This document shows, in pieces, positions 25,684-33,972 of a stretch of 64,000 bases of DNA. Every line of letters begins with the position of its first letter. The first letter of the stretch is position 1. Position numbers and translations under genes: made by a program. Source of the DNA: Nocardiopsis kunsanensis DSM 44524 (GTDB lineage Bacteria > Actinomycetota > Actinomycetes > Streptosporangiales > Streptosporangiaceae). Under the pieces are notes generated by a model. It searched no databases, was not told where the DNA came from, and was given only the letters and a program-made list of their open reading frames with translations. The stretch spans positions 47,372 to 111,371 of the forward strand of contig NZ_ANAY01000020.1 of assembly GCF_000340965.1 (NCBI RefSeq), given 5' to 3'.

Positions 25684-26307
25684 TCAGGGGCAGGTGTTCT
25701 TCATGTGGCGCTCCGCCTCCAGGGGCGCTTCCCGCACGAACTTGGGACTCGCCTCGTGCGTGACGAGCTGGGTCCAGGTGGTCACGTAGTGGCCCCGGTC
25801 GTACATGTCCAAGGACGCCAGGAGGCTGGCCGGACCTTGCTGGCCGCTGCGGGAAATGAAGGTGATGCGCGGGTTTGTGCGCAGGACGAAGGTGTCCTGA
25901 ACCAGCCTCGTGCCGTCCGGGGCATAGTTGAGGACGGGGCGGCGGGTCAGGTCCATTCCGCACACGGTCATGTCCCGGCGCAGGGCGCGTGCCAGCGGAC
26001 TCATGGCCCTGGAGAACGTGGCCCAGTGGTCGAGCTGATCCCAGGTGGTATCGGTGACCGCGTCCGCCGTCTCTTCCCAGTCCCGGTCGTAGCAGTCCAG
26101 GTCGTGGAGCAGGTCGTCGTGGCCGTAGATGGGCAGCAGGCCTCGGTTCACCATGTCCAGGTCTCGGGCGTGGGTGACCTCGTAGGCGGCCCGGCGGAGA
26201 TCGGCGATGAGCAATCCGCCCGGTCCGGTGCGGCCAAGGTCCCTGAGCATGTCCACCGTGACCTCCTCATCGGCGAACCGGTCATACATCGTCGGGACGA
26301 CAGTCAT
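25684..26307 (-). CDS. Hypothetical protein, paralogue family member B
   Basis: A 207-residue protein (MTVVPTMYDRFADEEVTVDM) resembling the neighbouring gene. It has VTVDMLRDLGRTGPGGLLIADLRRAAYEVTHARDLD, LPIYGHDDLLHDLDCYDRDWEE, AMSPLARALRRDMTVCGMDL, ITFISRSGQQGPASLLASLDMYDRGHYVTTWTQLV. No enzymatic motif is seen. It is flanked by its own leader hairpin and terminator like its paralogues. The three copies in a row suggest duplication on the element with divergence of function, for example immunity or defence specificity, but this is speculation. Confidence 0.72.
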   Translation of the reverse strand: MTVVPTMYDRFADEEVTVDMLRDLGRTGPGGLLIADLRRAAYEVTHARDLDMVNRGLLPIYGHDDLLHDLDCYDRDWEETADAVTDTTWDQLDHWATFSRAMSPLARALRRDMTVCGMDLTRRPVLNYAPDGTRLVQDTFVLRTNPRITFISRSGQQGPASLLASLDMYDRGHYVTTWTQLVTHEASPKFVREAPLEAERHMKNTCP

Positions 26308-26327
26308 TACGGGGCTCCTTTCAAGGC

Positions 26328-26350
26328 GCGCCGAACCCAGCGCTCGGCGC
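26328..26350 (-). promoter_or_regulatory. Repeated leader hairpin, copy 2
   Basis: GCGCCGA and TCGGCGC pair around ACCCAGCGC, about 20 bp upstream of the 25684-26307 start codon. The sequence matches the copy at 25602-25626 at nearly all positions, including the GCGCTCGGCGC arm. Confidence 0.5.
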
Positions 26351-26365
26351 AGTTGTGTGGATGGC

Positions 26366-26394
26366 GGGGCCGCCCCGCCCTGTGAGGCGGCCCC
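26366..26394 (-). terminator. GC-rich hairpin after hypothetical gene C
   Basis: A 9-bp stem (GGGGCCGCC with GGCGGCCCC), 14 bp after the stop of the 26409-27032 gene. Confidence 0.55.
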
Positions 26395-26408
26395 GAGCGG
26401 TGCGGGTG

Positions 26409-27032
26409 TCAGCGGCCGTGGTGCAGGGCCTGGGTCACCGTGGAGGCGACCAGGCGGCTGGTCGCGGCATAGGTGAGCGTGCTACTGGTGGCCAAGGTCC
26501 GGTCAGCAGCCGGCTCGGCTTCTTCCCAGAGACCGCTGGTGGTGATCCGGGTCGGGTCGATGAAACCGAAGGTGACCGTGACGTGCGCGGTGTGCTCACT
26601 CCCCGCAAGGCAGTAGTAGTCCGTCATTGCGGGCAGACCGCCGGTCGCGGGCATGGCGAGCGTGGGCGCTGCTGACAGGTACACCCCGGCGGTGGCCAGG
26701 TTCCTGCGCAGCTCGTGCACCTGGAGGTTCATCGCGCGGATCCCGTGCCAGTCGATCTGCCAGCCAGCAGCCATGGCGCTCAGGTCCCCGGCCAGGTCCC
26801 CGTCATTGGCCTGGCGCCCTTGGCAGGCGTAGTGTGCGGTCAGTTCCCGGAGCCCCTGGTGCCCGCTGATGATCATCCGGTCGGGGGAAGTCGTTTCCCA
26901 GGGGTCGGTGACCTCGACCTGGCAGGTGTCCTCGCTCCAGGTCAGGCACGCAGGTGTCTCCTGGTCTCGCAGGTCGGCGATGTGCTCGCGGGTGAGGCGA
27001 ATCAGCGGCGGGTAAGGCATACTCGTGTGCAC
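26409..27032 (-). CDS. Hypothetical protein, paralogue family member C
   Basis: About 207 residues from a GTG at 27032 with GGAG 6 nt upstream. An ATG at 27044 or 27020 is also possible. It has the same architecture as its two downstream neighbours (LTREHIADLRDQETPACLTW, then an HQGLRELTAHY helix, LAGDLSAMAAGWQIDWHGIRAMNLQVHELRRNLATAGVYL, and VTVTFGFIDPTRITTSGL) but is the most divergent. It lacks the GPGG-xIADL segment. It is the first of the three in transcription order. Unknown function. Confidence 0.65.
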   Translation of the reverse strand: MHTSMPYPPLIRLTREHIADLRDQETPACLTWSEDTCQVEVTDPWETTSPDRMIISGHQGLRELTAHYACQGRQANDGDLAGDLSAMAAGWQIDWHGIRAMNLQVHELRRNLATAGVYLSAAPTLAMPATGGLPAMTDYYCLAGSEHTAHVTVTFGFIDPTRITTSGLWEEAEPAADRTLATSSTLTYAATSRLVASTVTQALHHGR

Positions 27033-27120
27033 AGCACACTCCATTCGCTTGGTGGTGTTGGACCCGCGCCCACCTGCTGGGCTCCACACCTGTGTCGGTG
27101 AGCGCGGGCATGTGCGGTGG

Positions 27121-27154
27121 GGCCGGTCTGAAGGTGACCGCCTTCAGACCGGCC
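27121..27154 (-). terminator. Perfect 14-bp hairpin terminator
   Basis: Arms 27121-27134 and 27141-27154 (GGCCGGTCTGAAGG and its complement) enclose TGACCG, immediately after the stop of the 27158-27328 gene. This is a strong stem without a clear T-run. Confidence 0.7.
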
Positions 27155-27157
27155 GCA

Positions 27158-27328
27158 TCATTCCGAGGTAGCCAGAACCGGCTGCGCTGGCCGGTACCCC
27201 TCGGCGGTCATTTCGGGACACAGTCCCGTACCGTCCAGGTGGCTGTAGGCCGGAGTGTTCCCGAGTGGCACGATCCAGCCAGAAGGCTCGGCTTCGTGCA
27301 CCTCTTCTTCGCAGTGCGGGCACATCAT
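27158..27328 (-). CDS. Small CxxC zinc-ribbon-like protein
   Basis: A 56-residue protein beginning MMCPHCEEEVHEAEPSGW, with AAGGAGG about 10 nt upstream of the ATG. A CPHC knuckle and a single later Cys (TGLCPEM) could bind zinc with His residues. Similar tiny proteins occur in actinomycete mobile elements. Role unknown. Confidence 0.65.
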   Translation of the reverse strand: MMCPHCEEEVHEAEPSGWIVPLGNTPAYSHLDGTGLCPEMTAEGYRPAQPVLATSE

Positions 27329-27408
27329 GACCTCAATTCCTCCTTCTTCAGAACTCATTCTTAAACCCCGAGAATCGCCGGGCGTTTCTCGTTTGCAGGT
27401 CGAGGTTC

Positions 27409-27635
27409 ACTTGGCTGACCGTGCTTGTCAAGCTGCCCTGTGAACCTTTTTCTACCCACTTCGAAAACGGCCCCTTATCTCGGGGCGGAGCCCAAGATGA
27501 CCTTGGGTTCCGCGGGTTTGTCAACTCACGTTTGGAAGTTTTTCCCGCACGCCCCGAAACCGTGCTTCCATCTCGGGAACATGACCATAGGAACTTGGCT
27601 CACGGAGCCCTGTCAACTCGAGTCACGGGGTTTTT
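27409..27635 (+). repeat. Three degenerate direct repeats at 92-bp spacing
   Basis: Each unit has CTTGGST, then TGTCAA 17-18 bp later, then TTTTT 20-21 bp after that. The CTTGG blocks lie at 27409, 27501 and 27593, the TGTCAA blocks at 27426, 27519 and 27611, and the T5 runs at 27447, 27539 and 27631. ATCTCGGG also recurs at 27477 and 27570. The even spacing argues for tandem duplication of a roughly 92-bp unit with conserved binding blocks. Confidence 0.65.
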
Positions 27636-27953
27636 CAGGAAAATCTTTAGGCGCCCGTTCGCAACGCGAAGGAAGCGCGTGCGCACCCACGCGCGCGTGG
27701 AGTCAGTACGGGCATGCATAGGTGCCGATGTGGCAGATTATGACGCCTTCGGAAATCCGTTGAATCTCAACCCTTCACACCCGGGAGGCTCAAAATACTT
27801 CAGTAGTGATTGAGCACAAAATGCGAATTGGTGCTTTTGAGGGAGGGTGGGCGGGGAGAGAATGAGAGTAAATAAGAATGAAGGGGAAGGAGTGAACTGG
27901 AGACACATTGTCTCTGGTGAGGGGTGCGGGTTCGCCGCCCTACGTGAAGATGA

Positions 27954-27969
27954 CTACCCACTTGGGTAG
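27954..27969. promoter_or_regulatory. Palindromic operator-like site
   Basis: CTACCCA-CT-TGGGTAG, a perfect 7+7 inverted repeat in the gene-free region. It has no directly adjacent promoter that I can see. Confidence 0.3.
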
Positions 27970-28029
27970 AAGTCTGGACGGCCGATGGCCCACCTGAGTA
28001 CACCGTGACCTGCGTGTATGCTGCCGGTA

Positions 28030-28057
28030 GGGTGGGCCGGCTAAGACCGGCCCACCC
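28030..28057. terminator. 11-bp perfect hairpin downstream of the Tad operon
   Basis: GGGTGGGCCGG, loop CTAAGA, CCGGCCCACCC. It lies about 100 bp past the stop of the last gene of the leftward Tad operon and probably ends that transcript. Confidence 0.7.
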
Positions 28058-28158
28058 AGTGGTCCAGGCAGCGGCCCACCTGACGGCCCACTCGATCCGA
28101 TCCCGTCTGACCGGGTGGAGTCCCACGTCTGCATCGGGGCGGCGCCGGCGCACTCCTC

Positions 28159-30675
28159 CTACTGTGACGGCACCCCGCACTCCCCGATGATGCGCCGGCT
28201 TTCCTCACTCGGTTTTTCTCCGAGCATCTTGAGCTTGTGTTTCAGGGCTCGGTACGTCTGATGAGCCCCTTCCGGAAGGCCGCTATCACGGGAAAGCGCC
28301 ATCATACGCTGGTACAGCGGTTCGTTGAATTCGTCGAACAAGACGGCCGTTTCCAGGTACTGCATCTTCTCCTGACGGTCTTCCGCGGACTCGGCGAGCC
28401 TGACACACGCGTTCACGGCGACCCGGGTGCACCGTTCCCTGACCGGTTCCACCCACAACTCTTCGCGCTCATGGAGCAGGTTCTCCTTGTGCAACTCCAG
28501 GACCCTTATCAAGTACTGATGGGAGTTCTCTTCCACTGTCTTTCTAAGAGCATCGGTCGTGCGGAGGAAGTGCCATAGGTCGACATCGAAGAGGGACTTG
28601 TCTATACGGTAGCGCCCTGATTCCTGAATGACGATCGGTGCGCCAGGTGCGTCCAGGAGTGGACGCAGCGTGCTGCGCAGGCTGTGCACCGCATTGCGCC
28701 GGTGCGCGGCGGCTTTATCGGGTTTGCCGTCGGCGAAACAGGCCTCGGTGATCTGCTCGGCGTCGGCGCCCTTGGGGTGCAGTGCGAGGAACGACAGGAG
28801 GGTGCGGGCCACCGACCGTAGACCTGTCACGGGCTTGCCCTCGAAGGTGATCAACGGTTCTGCGGCGAACAGCCGCACCTGCACCACGTGCCCCGAGAAA
28901 GTGGGTGGGGCCTCGCTCGACTCGTGCTCGCCGTCGCTCTCCGGGACGGTCGTTTCGCCTTCGGCCTCCTGCGCGGTTTCCGTGTCGGGCGCTGGTTCGC
29001 CGGATTCGGTGTCCGGCGCATGTTCCTCCTTCGCTGCCGGAGGAGGAACGTGGCGCAGTGGGGCAACGATGGCCCTTTCGCCGTTCCCTGAGTTCAGGCG
29101 CACACGGTCGGTTTGATCGCACCGCACTTCAACCGACGCGTGAGCTGTCGGACCGAGCACGCACACCGCCACGTCGGAAGAGGCCAGAAGCGGTCCACAC
29201 AGATCTGCGTGAGCGTCGGCCTCGTCAGCTCCGAACAGGACCAACAGTCGCCCGGTGGCAACCTCATTTTCGGCCTGTTCTACCGGTTCTTCCTCCTCGT
29301 GCTCGTGGCGTGCGGAGGACAGAAGTTCGGTATCCACCGCTACGGGCACACCGTGGATGTCGGAGACTGTGTGTATCCCCCGCGGCAGTGCGTCAGCGGT
29401 TTCTTCCACGGCGGCGGCGACAGTGCTGGTGGCGATCGTGCGACCTGCGGTGTGATCAGTGGCCACGGCTGCTAGAGCGGCTGCCGCGTACCGGCCCGTG
29501 AACGCGAGTCCTCCGCGACTGTTCACCCGAACCGTGTCCGCCACCAGCACGTAACCGTCTTCGTCGAGGGCGCCGCGGGCAGCACCGCCAGGGTCCTGGC
29601 GGACCAGCTCCTCCTCGTCAAGCCCTGTGCTCTGGGCGTCTGCAGAGGTGTCGTCGGCCTCAGGGGCCGGAGTCGACCGGAAGGACCGTGACTTGGTCGC
29701 GGAGGCCGAAGCACGCATCCGTCCAGTTGCGTACCCCGCAGCCGCGCCGACCGTGCCGGCAACGGTTCCGATCGCCACTGCAGCCGGCGTGCTGCTCTCT
29801 CCGCGCCTGGTGTCTGGGTTCACGCTTACCGATTCCGGGGAACCGGTGGCTGTCGCCGCCCCCTCCTCTGCGGGTGCTGGTTCGGGAGAGGAACGGACTT
29901 GCTGCAGGTTGTAGGCGATCTCGACCCGGCGCTGCGCCTCGTACGGCATCTGAGCTTCGGCGGTTGGTTCTGCGGCCGCGTCACCGCTGACCTGGATCTC
30001 GACAGCGTCGCCCAGGTGCTCGCGCAGGTGGGCCGCTACCGTTTGCGCGCGTTCTTCGGCCAGGGTCTGGTTGTAGGCGGGATCGCCGATCGGGTCGGTA
30101 TAGCCAGTGACCATCACAGGCGTTTCTGAGTGAGCGAAGGCATCGAGCAACTCGATGGTGGGGGCCAGCGCTTCTTTCTTCTCCGGGGGCAGAACAGCCG
30201 AGTCGAAGGCGAACCCGGAGAGTGTGCGGTTCCGTTCGATGGTCTCCGATGCGGTTCCCGTGGCTTCGCCGCTCTCTTCCGGAGTGAGGTCCGGGTCGGC
30301 CGGTGCCTGAGCCATGGTGTGGGTGGGTGCGGCCATGGCAACAGTGTGCGTGCTGGTCGCGGCCGTGCCTCCGGCAACCAGGAGCCATACGAGTCGTACC
30401 AGGCCGATCCGGGGCGTCAGCCCTCGCAGGGCCGCGACGATGTCACCGGCGACCACGATCAGGTGTGCGGCCCACAACGCCCACAGGGCAACCACGAGTC
30501 CCGCGATGACGACCTCATCAGGAACGGTCCCCGAGCGCAGGTACTGAACGAACCAGGTCCAGGAGTTGTGCTCGTCCAGGGGCCAGCCGAGCCAGCGGAC
30601 GAGCAGAGGCGGCCCCACCAGCAGCGCCAGCGTTGCCAGGCAGGCGCCCGCCAAGGGCCATCGGCTGTAGGACAT
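28159..30675 (-). CDS. Membrane OmpA-like domain protein fused to a BTAD regulator module
   Basis: An 838-residue protein. It has three or so N-terminal hydrophobic segments (residues about 8-28, 55-80, 90-112). An OmpA/MotB-like peptidoglycan-binding domain spans about 160-265 (SGFAFDSAVLPPEKKEAL, VMVTGYTDPIGDPAYNQTLAEERAQTVAAHL). A hydrophobic Gly/Ala segment lies near 310, followed by a long acidic linker. The C-terminal 240 residues are like the SARP DNA-binding plus BTAD helical-repeat domain (VQVRLFAAEPLITFEGKPV, RSVARTLLSFLALHPKGADAEQITEACF, DVDLWHFLRTTDAL, YLETAVLFDEFNEPLYQRMM). LysM-BTAD proteins accompany Tad loci in streptomycetes. Here OmpA appears to replace LysM. It probably links cell-wall anchoring to pilus gene control or assembly. 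Confidence 0.8.
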   Translation of the reverse strand: MSYSRWPLAGACLATLALLVGPPLLVRWLGWPLDEHNSWTWFVQYLRSGTVPDEVVIAGLVVALWALWAAHLIVVAGDIVAALRGLTPRIGLVRLVWLLVAGGTAATSTHTVAMAAPTHTMAQAPADPDLTPEESGEATGTASETIERNRTLSGFAFDSAVLPPEKKEALAPTIELLDAFAHSETPVMVTGYTDPIGDPAYNQTLAEERAQTVAAHLREHLGDAVEIQVSGDAAAEPTAEAQMPYEAQRRVEIAYNLQQVRSSPEPAPAEEGAATATGSPESVSVNPDTRRGESSTPAAVAIGTVAGTVGAAAGYATGRMRASASATKSRSFRSTPAPEADDTSADAQSTGLDEEELVRQDPGGAARGALDEDGYVLVADTVRVNSRGGLAFTGRYAAAALAAVATDHTAGRTIATSTVAAAVEETADALPRGIHTVSDIHGVPVAVDTELLSSARHEHEEEEPVEQAENEVATGRLLVLFGADEADAHADLCGPLLASSDVAVCVLGPTAHASVEVRCDQTDRVRLNSGNGERAIVAPLRHVPPPAAKEEHAPDTESGEPAPDTETAQEAEGETTVPESDGEHESSEAPPTFSGHVVQVRLFAAEPLITFEGKPVTGLRSVARTLLSFLALHPKGADAEQITEACFADGKPDKAAAHRRNAVHSLRSTLRPLLDAPGAPIVIQESGRYRIDKSLFDVDLWHFLRTTDALRKTVEENSHQYLIRVLELHKENLLHEREELWVEPVRERCTRVAVNACVRLAESAEDRQEKMQYLETAVLFDEFNEPLYQRMMALSRDSGLPEGAHQTYRALKHKLKMLGEKPSEESRRIIGECGVPSQ

Positions 30676-30738
30676 GCTGCTTTCCTCTCCGTTTCAGCGA
30701 ACGCGCCCATCAGGGCCGCACACCCCGCACGGCTTTGG

Positions 30739-31149
30739 TCAGGGCTGCGCAGCGACGGCATCGGCTTCGACTTCGATCCCTTGGGGACCGATCGGCAGCA
30801 CAGCGGGGGTATAGGTGGTGCGGGCCAGGATGGTGACCTGTTCACCCTCGGTTGTGACCCGCCCGGACACACCGGCTCGATGCAGGTGGTCGGTGGCAGC
30901 TTGTTCGGCCGCTTGTGGGGCCAGGACCGCCTCGCCATCTGCCAGGGCGGCCGAGGTATCGACCTGTTGTGCGCCGGCCCGGGCGGCCGCGTGCGCCGTC
31001 GCCAACAAGTCGCTCTTGACGACGAGCATCTGTCCGGCTTCCCAGACCAGTGCGAAGACCACCATGACGACGGGGATCAGCAGGATGAGGAACACCGACG
31101 CGTTCCCGGCGTCCGCCTCTGTGGCGGTTGCCCGTAGTCTCCGGGTCAT
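30739..31149 (-). CDS. TadG/TadE-like pilus assembly protein
   Basis: A 136-residue protein from the ATG near 31149 (MTRRLRATATEADAGNASVF), overlapping the upstream gene's stop by ATGA. DAGNASVFLILLIPVVMVVFALVWEAG is the N-terminal pseudopilin-like helix of TadG family proteins (Tad N-terminal domain), with the processing-type Gly-Asn-Ala-Ser context. The remainder is a small soluble periplasmic-type domain. It probably acts as a minor pilin or envelope anchor of the Flp pilus. Confidence 0.8.
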   Translation of the reverse strand: MTRRLRATATEADAGNASVFLILLIPVVMVVFALVWEAGQMLVVKSDLLATAHAAARAGAQQVDTSAALADGEAVLAPQAAEQAATDHLHRAGVSGRVTTEGEQVTILARTTYTPAVLPIGPQGIEVEADAVAAQP

Positions 31150-31577
31150 GAGGCCTGTCCCCGGTATGGGTCGACGGGAGAGACCGCCGACGTACGCAGC
31201 GTGCGTTGGCCACCGAGCCCGCCCAGGTCCACGACGGTGACCGTGCACGCCACTTCCACTTCCGCCGCTCCACCGGCGTCGAAGCGGGATACGTCCACGG
31301 AAGCGGTGAAGGGGTCGCAGGACACACCGCGGTCGGCTAGTTCGCCCTCGGCCACCTGCTGAGCCCGGTCCCGGGCCGAGGCGGCGTCGCGCTGCAGCGA
31401 CGCGGCCCGTGCAGCGGCCAAGGCGGCGTCTTGTGTGGTCAGAGCCGCCGAGACCTGCCGTCCCGCCACCACCATCAGCATCAAGAGCACGACCAGGACT
31501 GGGGTGAGCAACATCAGTTCCACCGATGCACCACCGGAGTCTCCACGCCGGCGCCTTCCATCCAATCCGGTGATCAT
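31146..31577 (-). CDS. TadE-like minor pilin
   Basis: A 143-residue protein from the ATG at 31575-31577 (MITGLDGRRRRGDSGGASVE). RGDSGGASVELMLLTPVLVVLLMLMVVAGRQV is the typical TadE start: Gly-rich prepilin-type site, Glu at +5 and a hydrophobic helix. The C-terminal domain contains two Cys (GVSCDPF, VEVACTV) that may form a disulfide. It overlaps both neighbours by four bases. Confidence 0.85.
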   Translation of the reverse strand: MITGLDGRRRRGDSGGASVELMLLTPVLVVLLMLMVVAGRQVSAALTTQDAALAAARAASLQRDAASARDRAQQVAEGELADRGVSCDPFTASVDVSRFDAGGAAEVEVACTVTVVDLGGLGGQRTLRTSAVSPVDPYRGQAS

Positions 31578-31978
31578 GGTGCGAGGTGTTCGATGGGACC
31601 GGAGACCTGCGTGCTCACCGGCAGGGTCGACCCCGGCACAACGCTGACCGCCTGGGCCCGCACCAGCACTCGCGCCTGATCGGGCTCTCGGGTGACGTCG
31701 ACCTCCACCTGGCGCAGCATCACGCCGCCCAACTGTTCCTGTGCCTGCTCGGCCCGCTGGTGTGCCAGGGCGGTGGAACCGTTCAAGGCCCGTGCGCTCG
31801 CGAGGGTCTGGGAGGCGACCGCCTGCACCCGGTGTTGGGCATGGGCCCACACACCCACCTGAACGACACCCAGCACCATCACGAACACCATGGGCAGGAT
31901 GAAGAGCGGTTCAGCACTGCCCCGATCGCCGCATCGCGTTCGATTCCGGCTTCCGCGCAGGCGGATGCGTGCGCTCAC
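31574..31978 (-). CDS. TadE-like minor pilin
   Basis: A 134-residue protein. DRGSAEPLFILPMVFVMVLGVVQVGVWAHAQHRVQAVASQTLASARALNG is the prepilin-like N-terminal helix plus following helix of TadE proteins. It overlaps the Flp-like gene upstream and the second TadE-like gene downstream by ATGA, so the pilin genes form one translationally coupled block. Confidence 0.83.
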   Translation of the reverse strand: MSARIRLRGSRNRTRCGDRGSAEPLFILPMVFVMVLGVVQVGVWAHAQHRVQAVASQTLASARALNGSTALAHQRAEQAQEQLGGVMLRQVEVDVTREPDQARVLVRAQAVSVVPGSTLPVSTQVSGPIEHLAP

Positions 31979-32181
31979 CGGTTCACGCCCAGATCGATGG
32001 ACTCGGCCGCCGTGGTGAACTCGTTGACCAGGATCGCCCCGACCGCTGTGGCGATGGTGATGGAGACCATGATCATCAGGATCCAGTCGGTCGTCGCCGC
32101 TCCGGCGTCACGTTCTACTCGCTGTGATGGACCAATGCGTGTGCGTATCCAACTGTGGGCATACCGAAGAAAGGTCTGCAC
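31975..32181 (-). CDS. Flp-like prepilin
   Basis: A 68-residue protein. ERDAGAATTDWILMIMVSITIATAVGAILVNEF is a prepilin-type stretch: polar leader ending at Gly/Ala, then a hydrophobic helix, and a short polar tail. The size and position between the Tad inner-membrane genes and TadE genes fit the major Flp pilin. The usual Glu-Tyr at +5/+6 is not obvious, so processing is uncertain. Confidence 0.75.
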   Translation of the reverse strand: MQTFLRYAHSWIRTRIGPSQRVERDAGAATTDWILMIMVSITIATAVGAILVNEFTTAAESIDLGVNR

Positions 32182-32197
32182 GCCAGTTTCTCCTTGT

Positions 32198-33073
32198 CTA
32201 GAACCCCGTGGTGATGTGGCTCAGGGCCGCGTAGCTGATGAGAAGAAGGAACCCGGCCACCAGCCCCGTGGTGGGCAGGGTCATCCGCTCGGTGGCCGCG
32301 TGCGCGGCGGCTTCGGCCTCGGCGAGTCTGCGTGCTCGCAGGGACTGGGCCTTCGCGGTCAGCGAGGTGCGGGTTCGTGCCCCCGAGGTACCGCCCAGGC
32401 GCAAGGACGCGGCCAGTTCTCCGAGCTCGCGGACCCTGGTCTGGGCACAGAGTTCTTCCAGCCCTTCCCACGCAGGACGGTGGCGGATGTTCGCGGCGTG
32501 CACGGCTTCTCGGATACGTACCAGCGCGGGGCCGTGTCCGTGTTGAAGAGCCGCTGTCACCGCTCCGGTGGGGCCGGCGCCTGCGGCCAGGCCCATCACC
32601 GTCAGGTCCGCCAGTGCGGAGGAGGCCGCGCGCAGATCCGCCTGGTGCTCGGCAGCGGCACTCCGGGCGGTGAGGTCGGGAGCCACGAAGCAGGTCACCA
32701 CGAGCGTGGCCGCGAACAGCCAAACCATGAGCGACCCCGGCAGAACCCATGCTCCAACCGTGGCCAGAAGCGTTCCGAGTAGGAGTCCGAGCCCCGTGGC
32801 GGCGGCCTTCTCCGCCCGATAAGCCTCCACCGATCTACCCGCCGCCGTCAGAACACCGGCCATGCGCGGGCCTGGGATACCGACGTGCGTCAGAAGGCGT
32901 CCCGTATGGTTCCCGACCCGGTGCGACCAGCCCTGCCCCGCGGACTTTGGGGGCCCGGGTGCCGGTCGGGGGGTCAGGCGTTCGACCAAACGGGGGCGTC
33001 GTATCCCGTAGGCAGCGGCGCATACCCCCGCACCGACCAAGCCCCCGCCCAGAGCCAGTGTGAGCGTACTCAT
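32198..33073 (-). CDS. tadC: TadC-like inner-membrane platform protein (T2SS F family)
   Basis: A 291-residue protein with four or five membrane helices. The cytosolic T2SSF domain is recognisable from ADLRAASSALADLTVMGLAAGAGPTGAVTAALQHGHGPALVRIREAVH and ELAASLRLGGTSGARTRTSLTAKAQSLRARRLAEAEAAAHAATERM, with closing helix LVAGFLLLISYAALSHITTGF. It should form the membrane platform with the TadB-like protein for Flp pilus assembly. It overlaps the TadB-like gene by four bases. Confidence 0.87.
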   Translation of the reverse strand: MSTLTLALGGGLVGAGVCAAAYGIRRPRLVERLTPRPAPGPPKSAGQGWSHRVGNHTGRLLTHVGIPGPRMAGVLTAAGRSVEAYRAEKAAATGLGLLLGTLLATVGAWVLPGSLMVWLFAATLVVTCFVAPDLTARSAAAEHQADLRAASSALADLTVMGLAAGAGPTGAVTAALQHGHGPALVRIREAVHAANIRHRPAWEGLEELCAQTRVRELGELAASLRLGGTSGARTRTSLTAKAQSLRARRLAEAEAAAHAATERMTLPTTGLVAGFLLLISYAALSHITTGF

Positions 33074-33972
33074 GAAACGCCCTCCACAGGCGCGGTGTCC
33101 GCCTGAGCCAGAGCGAAAGGCCGTGCCTGCTGAGGTGGAGAAGCCAGACGGGCCAACCAGAAGAACGCGGCGGCCCAGAGCCCGCCGACCAGAGCGAGGA
33201 CGAGCTGTCCGGTGGGCGTCCCCAGCGGGGAGAGGAAGGCCGGGTTGAAGGCCGCCATCCCCACCAGCATGACCACGGTCGCGGCAGCGATGATGCGTAC
33301 CGATGACGCGGTTCTGGCCCGAGAGGCCGAGATACGCTCCACGGTCGTGGCACGGTCCCGAGCCGCGTCCGCCAAACGGCCGAGCATCCCTGCCAAGTCA
33401 CCGGCCTGTCGGGAAGCCCCCATACTCAACGTGACCGAGACCAGGTCTCCGAGATCTGAGTCGATCTCACGCGCGAAGACCGGCGCCGCTCGCTCCATGG
33501 GCTGTCCAACGCGCAAACGCGCGTCCAGAGCCTGAACCTGCTGTCGAACCCGGTCCGGTGCGACAGGCACGGTAGCGCTGACGGCCTGGTGCAGACCGGC
33601 TGCTCCGGTGAGCATGTCCCGCAACTGTTCGACCCAGGAGGCCAGAGCTTCGGCGAGGTCGGCCTCGGCCCGGGCGGAGGTATCGGAGCTGAGCAGAGTG
33701 GGCAGCCACCATCCTGCTGCGGCCGCCAGCACCGTTCCGACGGGCCACCCCGTCATCAGGCCCACCGCGGCCCCCGTCCCGGTCGCACACGCCAACCGGG
33801 TCCACACCCGGCGATCCTGCAGTGAGCCCAGCCACGGAACGTGAGCACCGCTGGTGCGCCGCCACGGGAGGAGGGTCGCGGTGTAGGCGGCGCAGGCGAT
33901 GCCTGCCCCGCACAGTGCACCACCCAGAATCAGGCCGCCGAGGCCCCAGTCCAACCAGCTCGTCATGTCCAC
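33070..33972 (-). CDS. tadB: TadB-like inner-membrane platform protein (T2SS F family)
   Basis: A 300-residue protein. Helices near the N-terminus and the C-terminus bracket a T2SSF cytosolic domain (DLAEALASWVEQLRDMLTGAAGLHQAVSATV, VSVTLSMGASRQAGDLAGMLGRLADAARDRATTVERISASRARTASSVRI). It is paired with the TadC-like gene, as in Tad loci. Its start lies 10 bp inside the TadA gene end. Confidence 0.87.
   Translation of the reverse strand: MDMTSWLDWGLGGLILGGALCGAGIACAAYTATLLPWRRTSGAHVPWLGSLQDRRVWTRLACATGTGAAVGLMTGWPVGTVLAAAAGWWLPTLLSSDTSARAEADLAEALASWVEQLRDMLTGAAGLHQAVSATVPVAPDRVRQQVQALDARLRVGQPMERAAPVFAREIDSDLGDLVSVTLSMGASRQAGDLAGMLGRLADAARDRATTVERISASRARTASSVRIIAAATVVMLVGMAAFNPAFLSPLGTPTGQLVLALVGGLWAAAFFWLARLASPPQQARPFALAQADTAPVEGVS

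Larger units (their letters stand above)
27329..28029. other. Gene-free, AT-richer region with repeats
   Basis: About 700 bp without a supportable gene. It holds three copies of a degenerate unit at 92-bp spacing (27409-27635), a palindrome CTACCCA-CT-TGGGTAG at 27954-27969, and purine-rich DNA at 27835-27900. An origin, transfer origin, partition site or regulatory array is possible. The frame open at 27421-27813 overlaps the repeats and lacks a ribosome binding site. Confidence 0.5.

Noticed and set aside
27421..27813. 130-codon frame
   Set aside because: Crosses the 92-bp repeats, lacks a ribosome binding site and shows no protein-like pattern.
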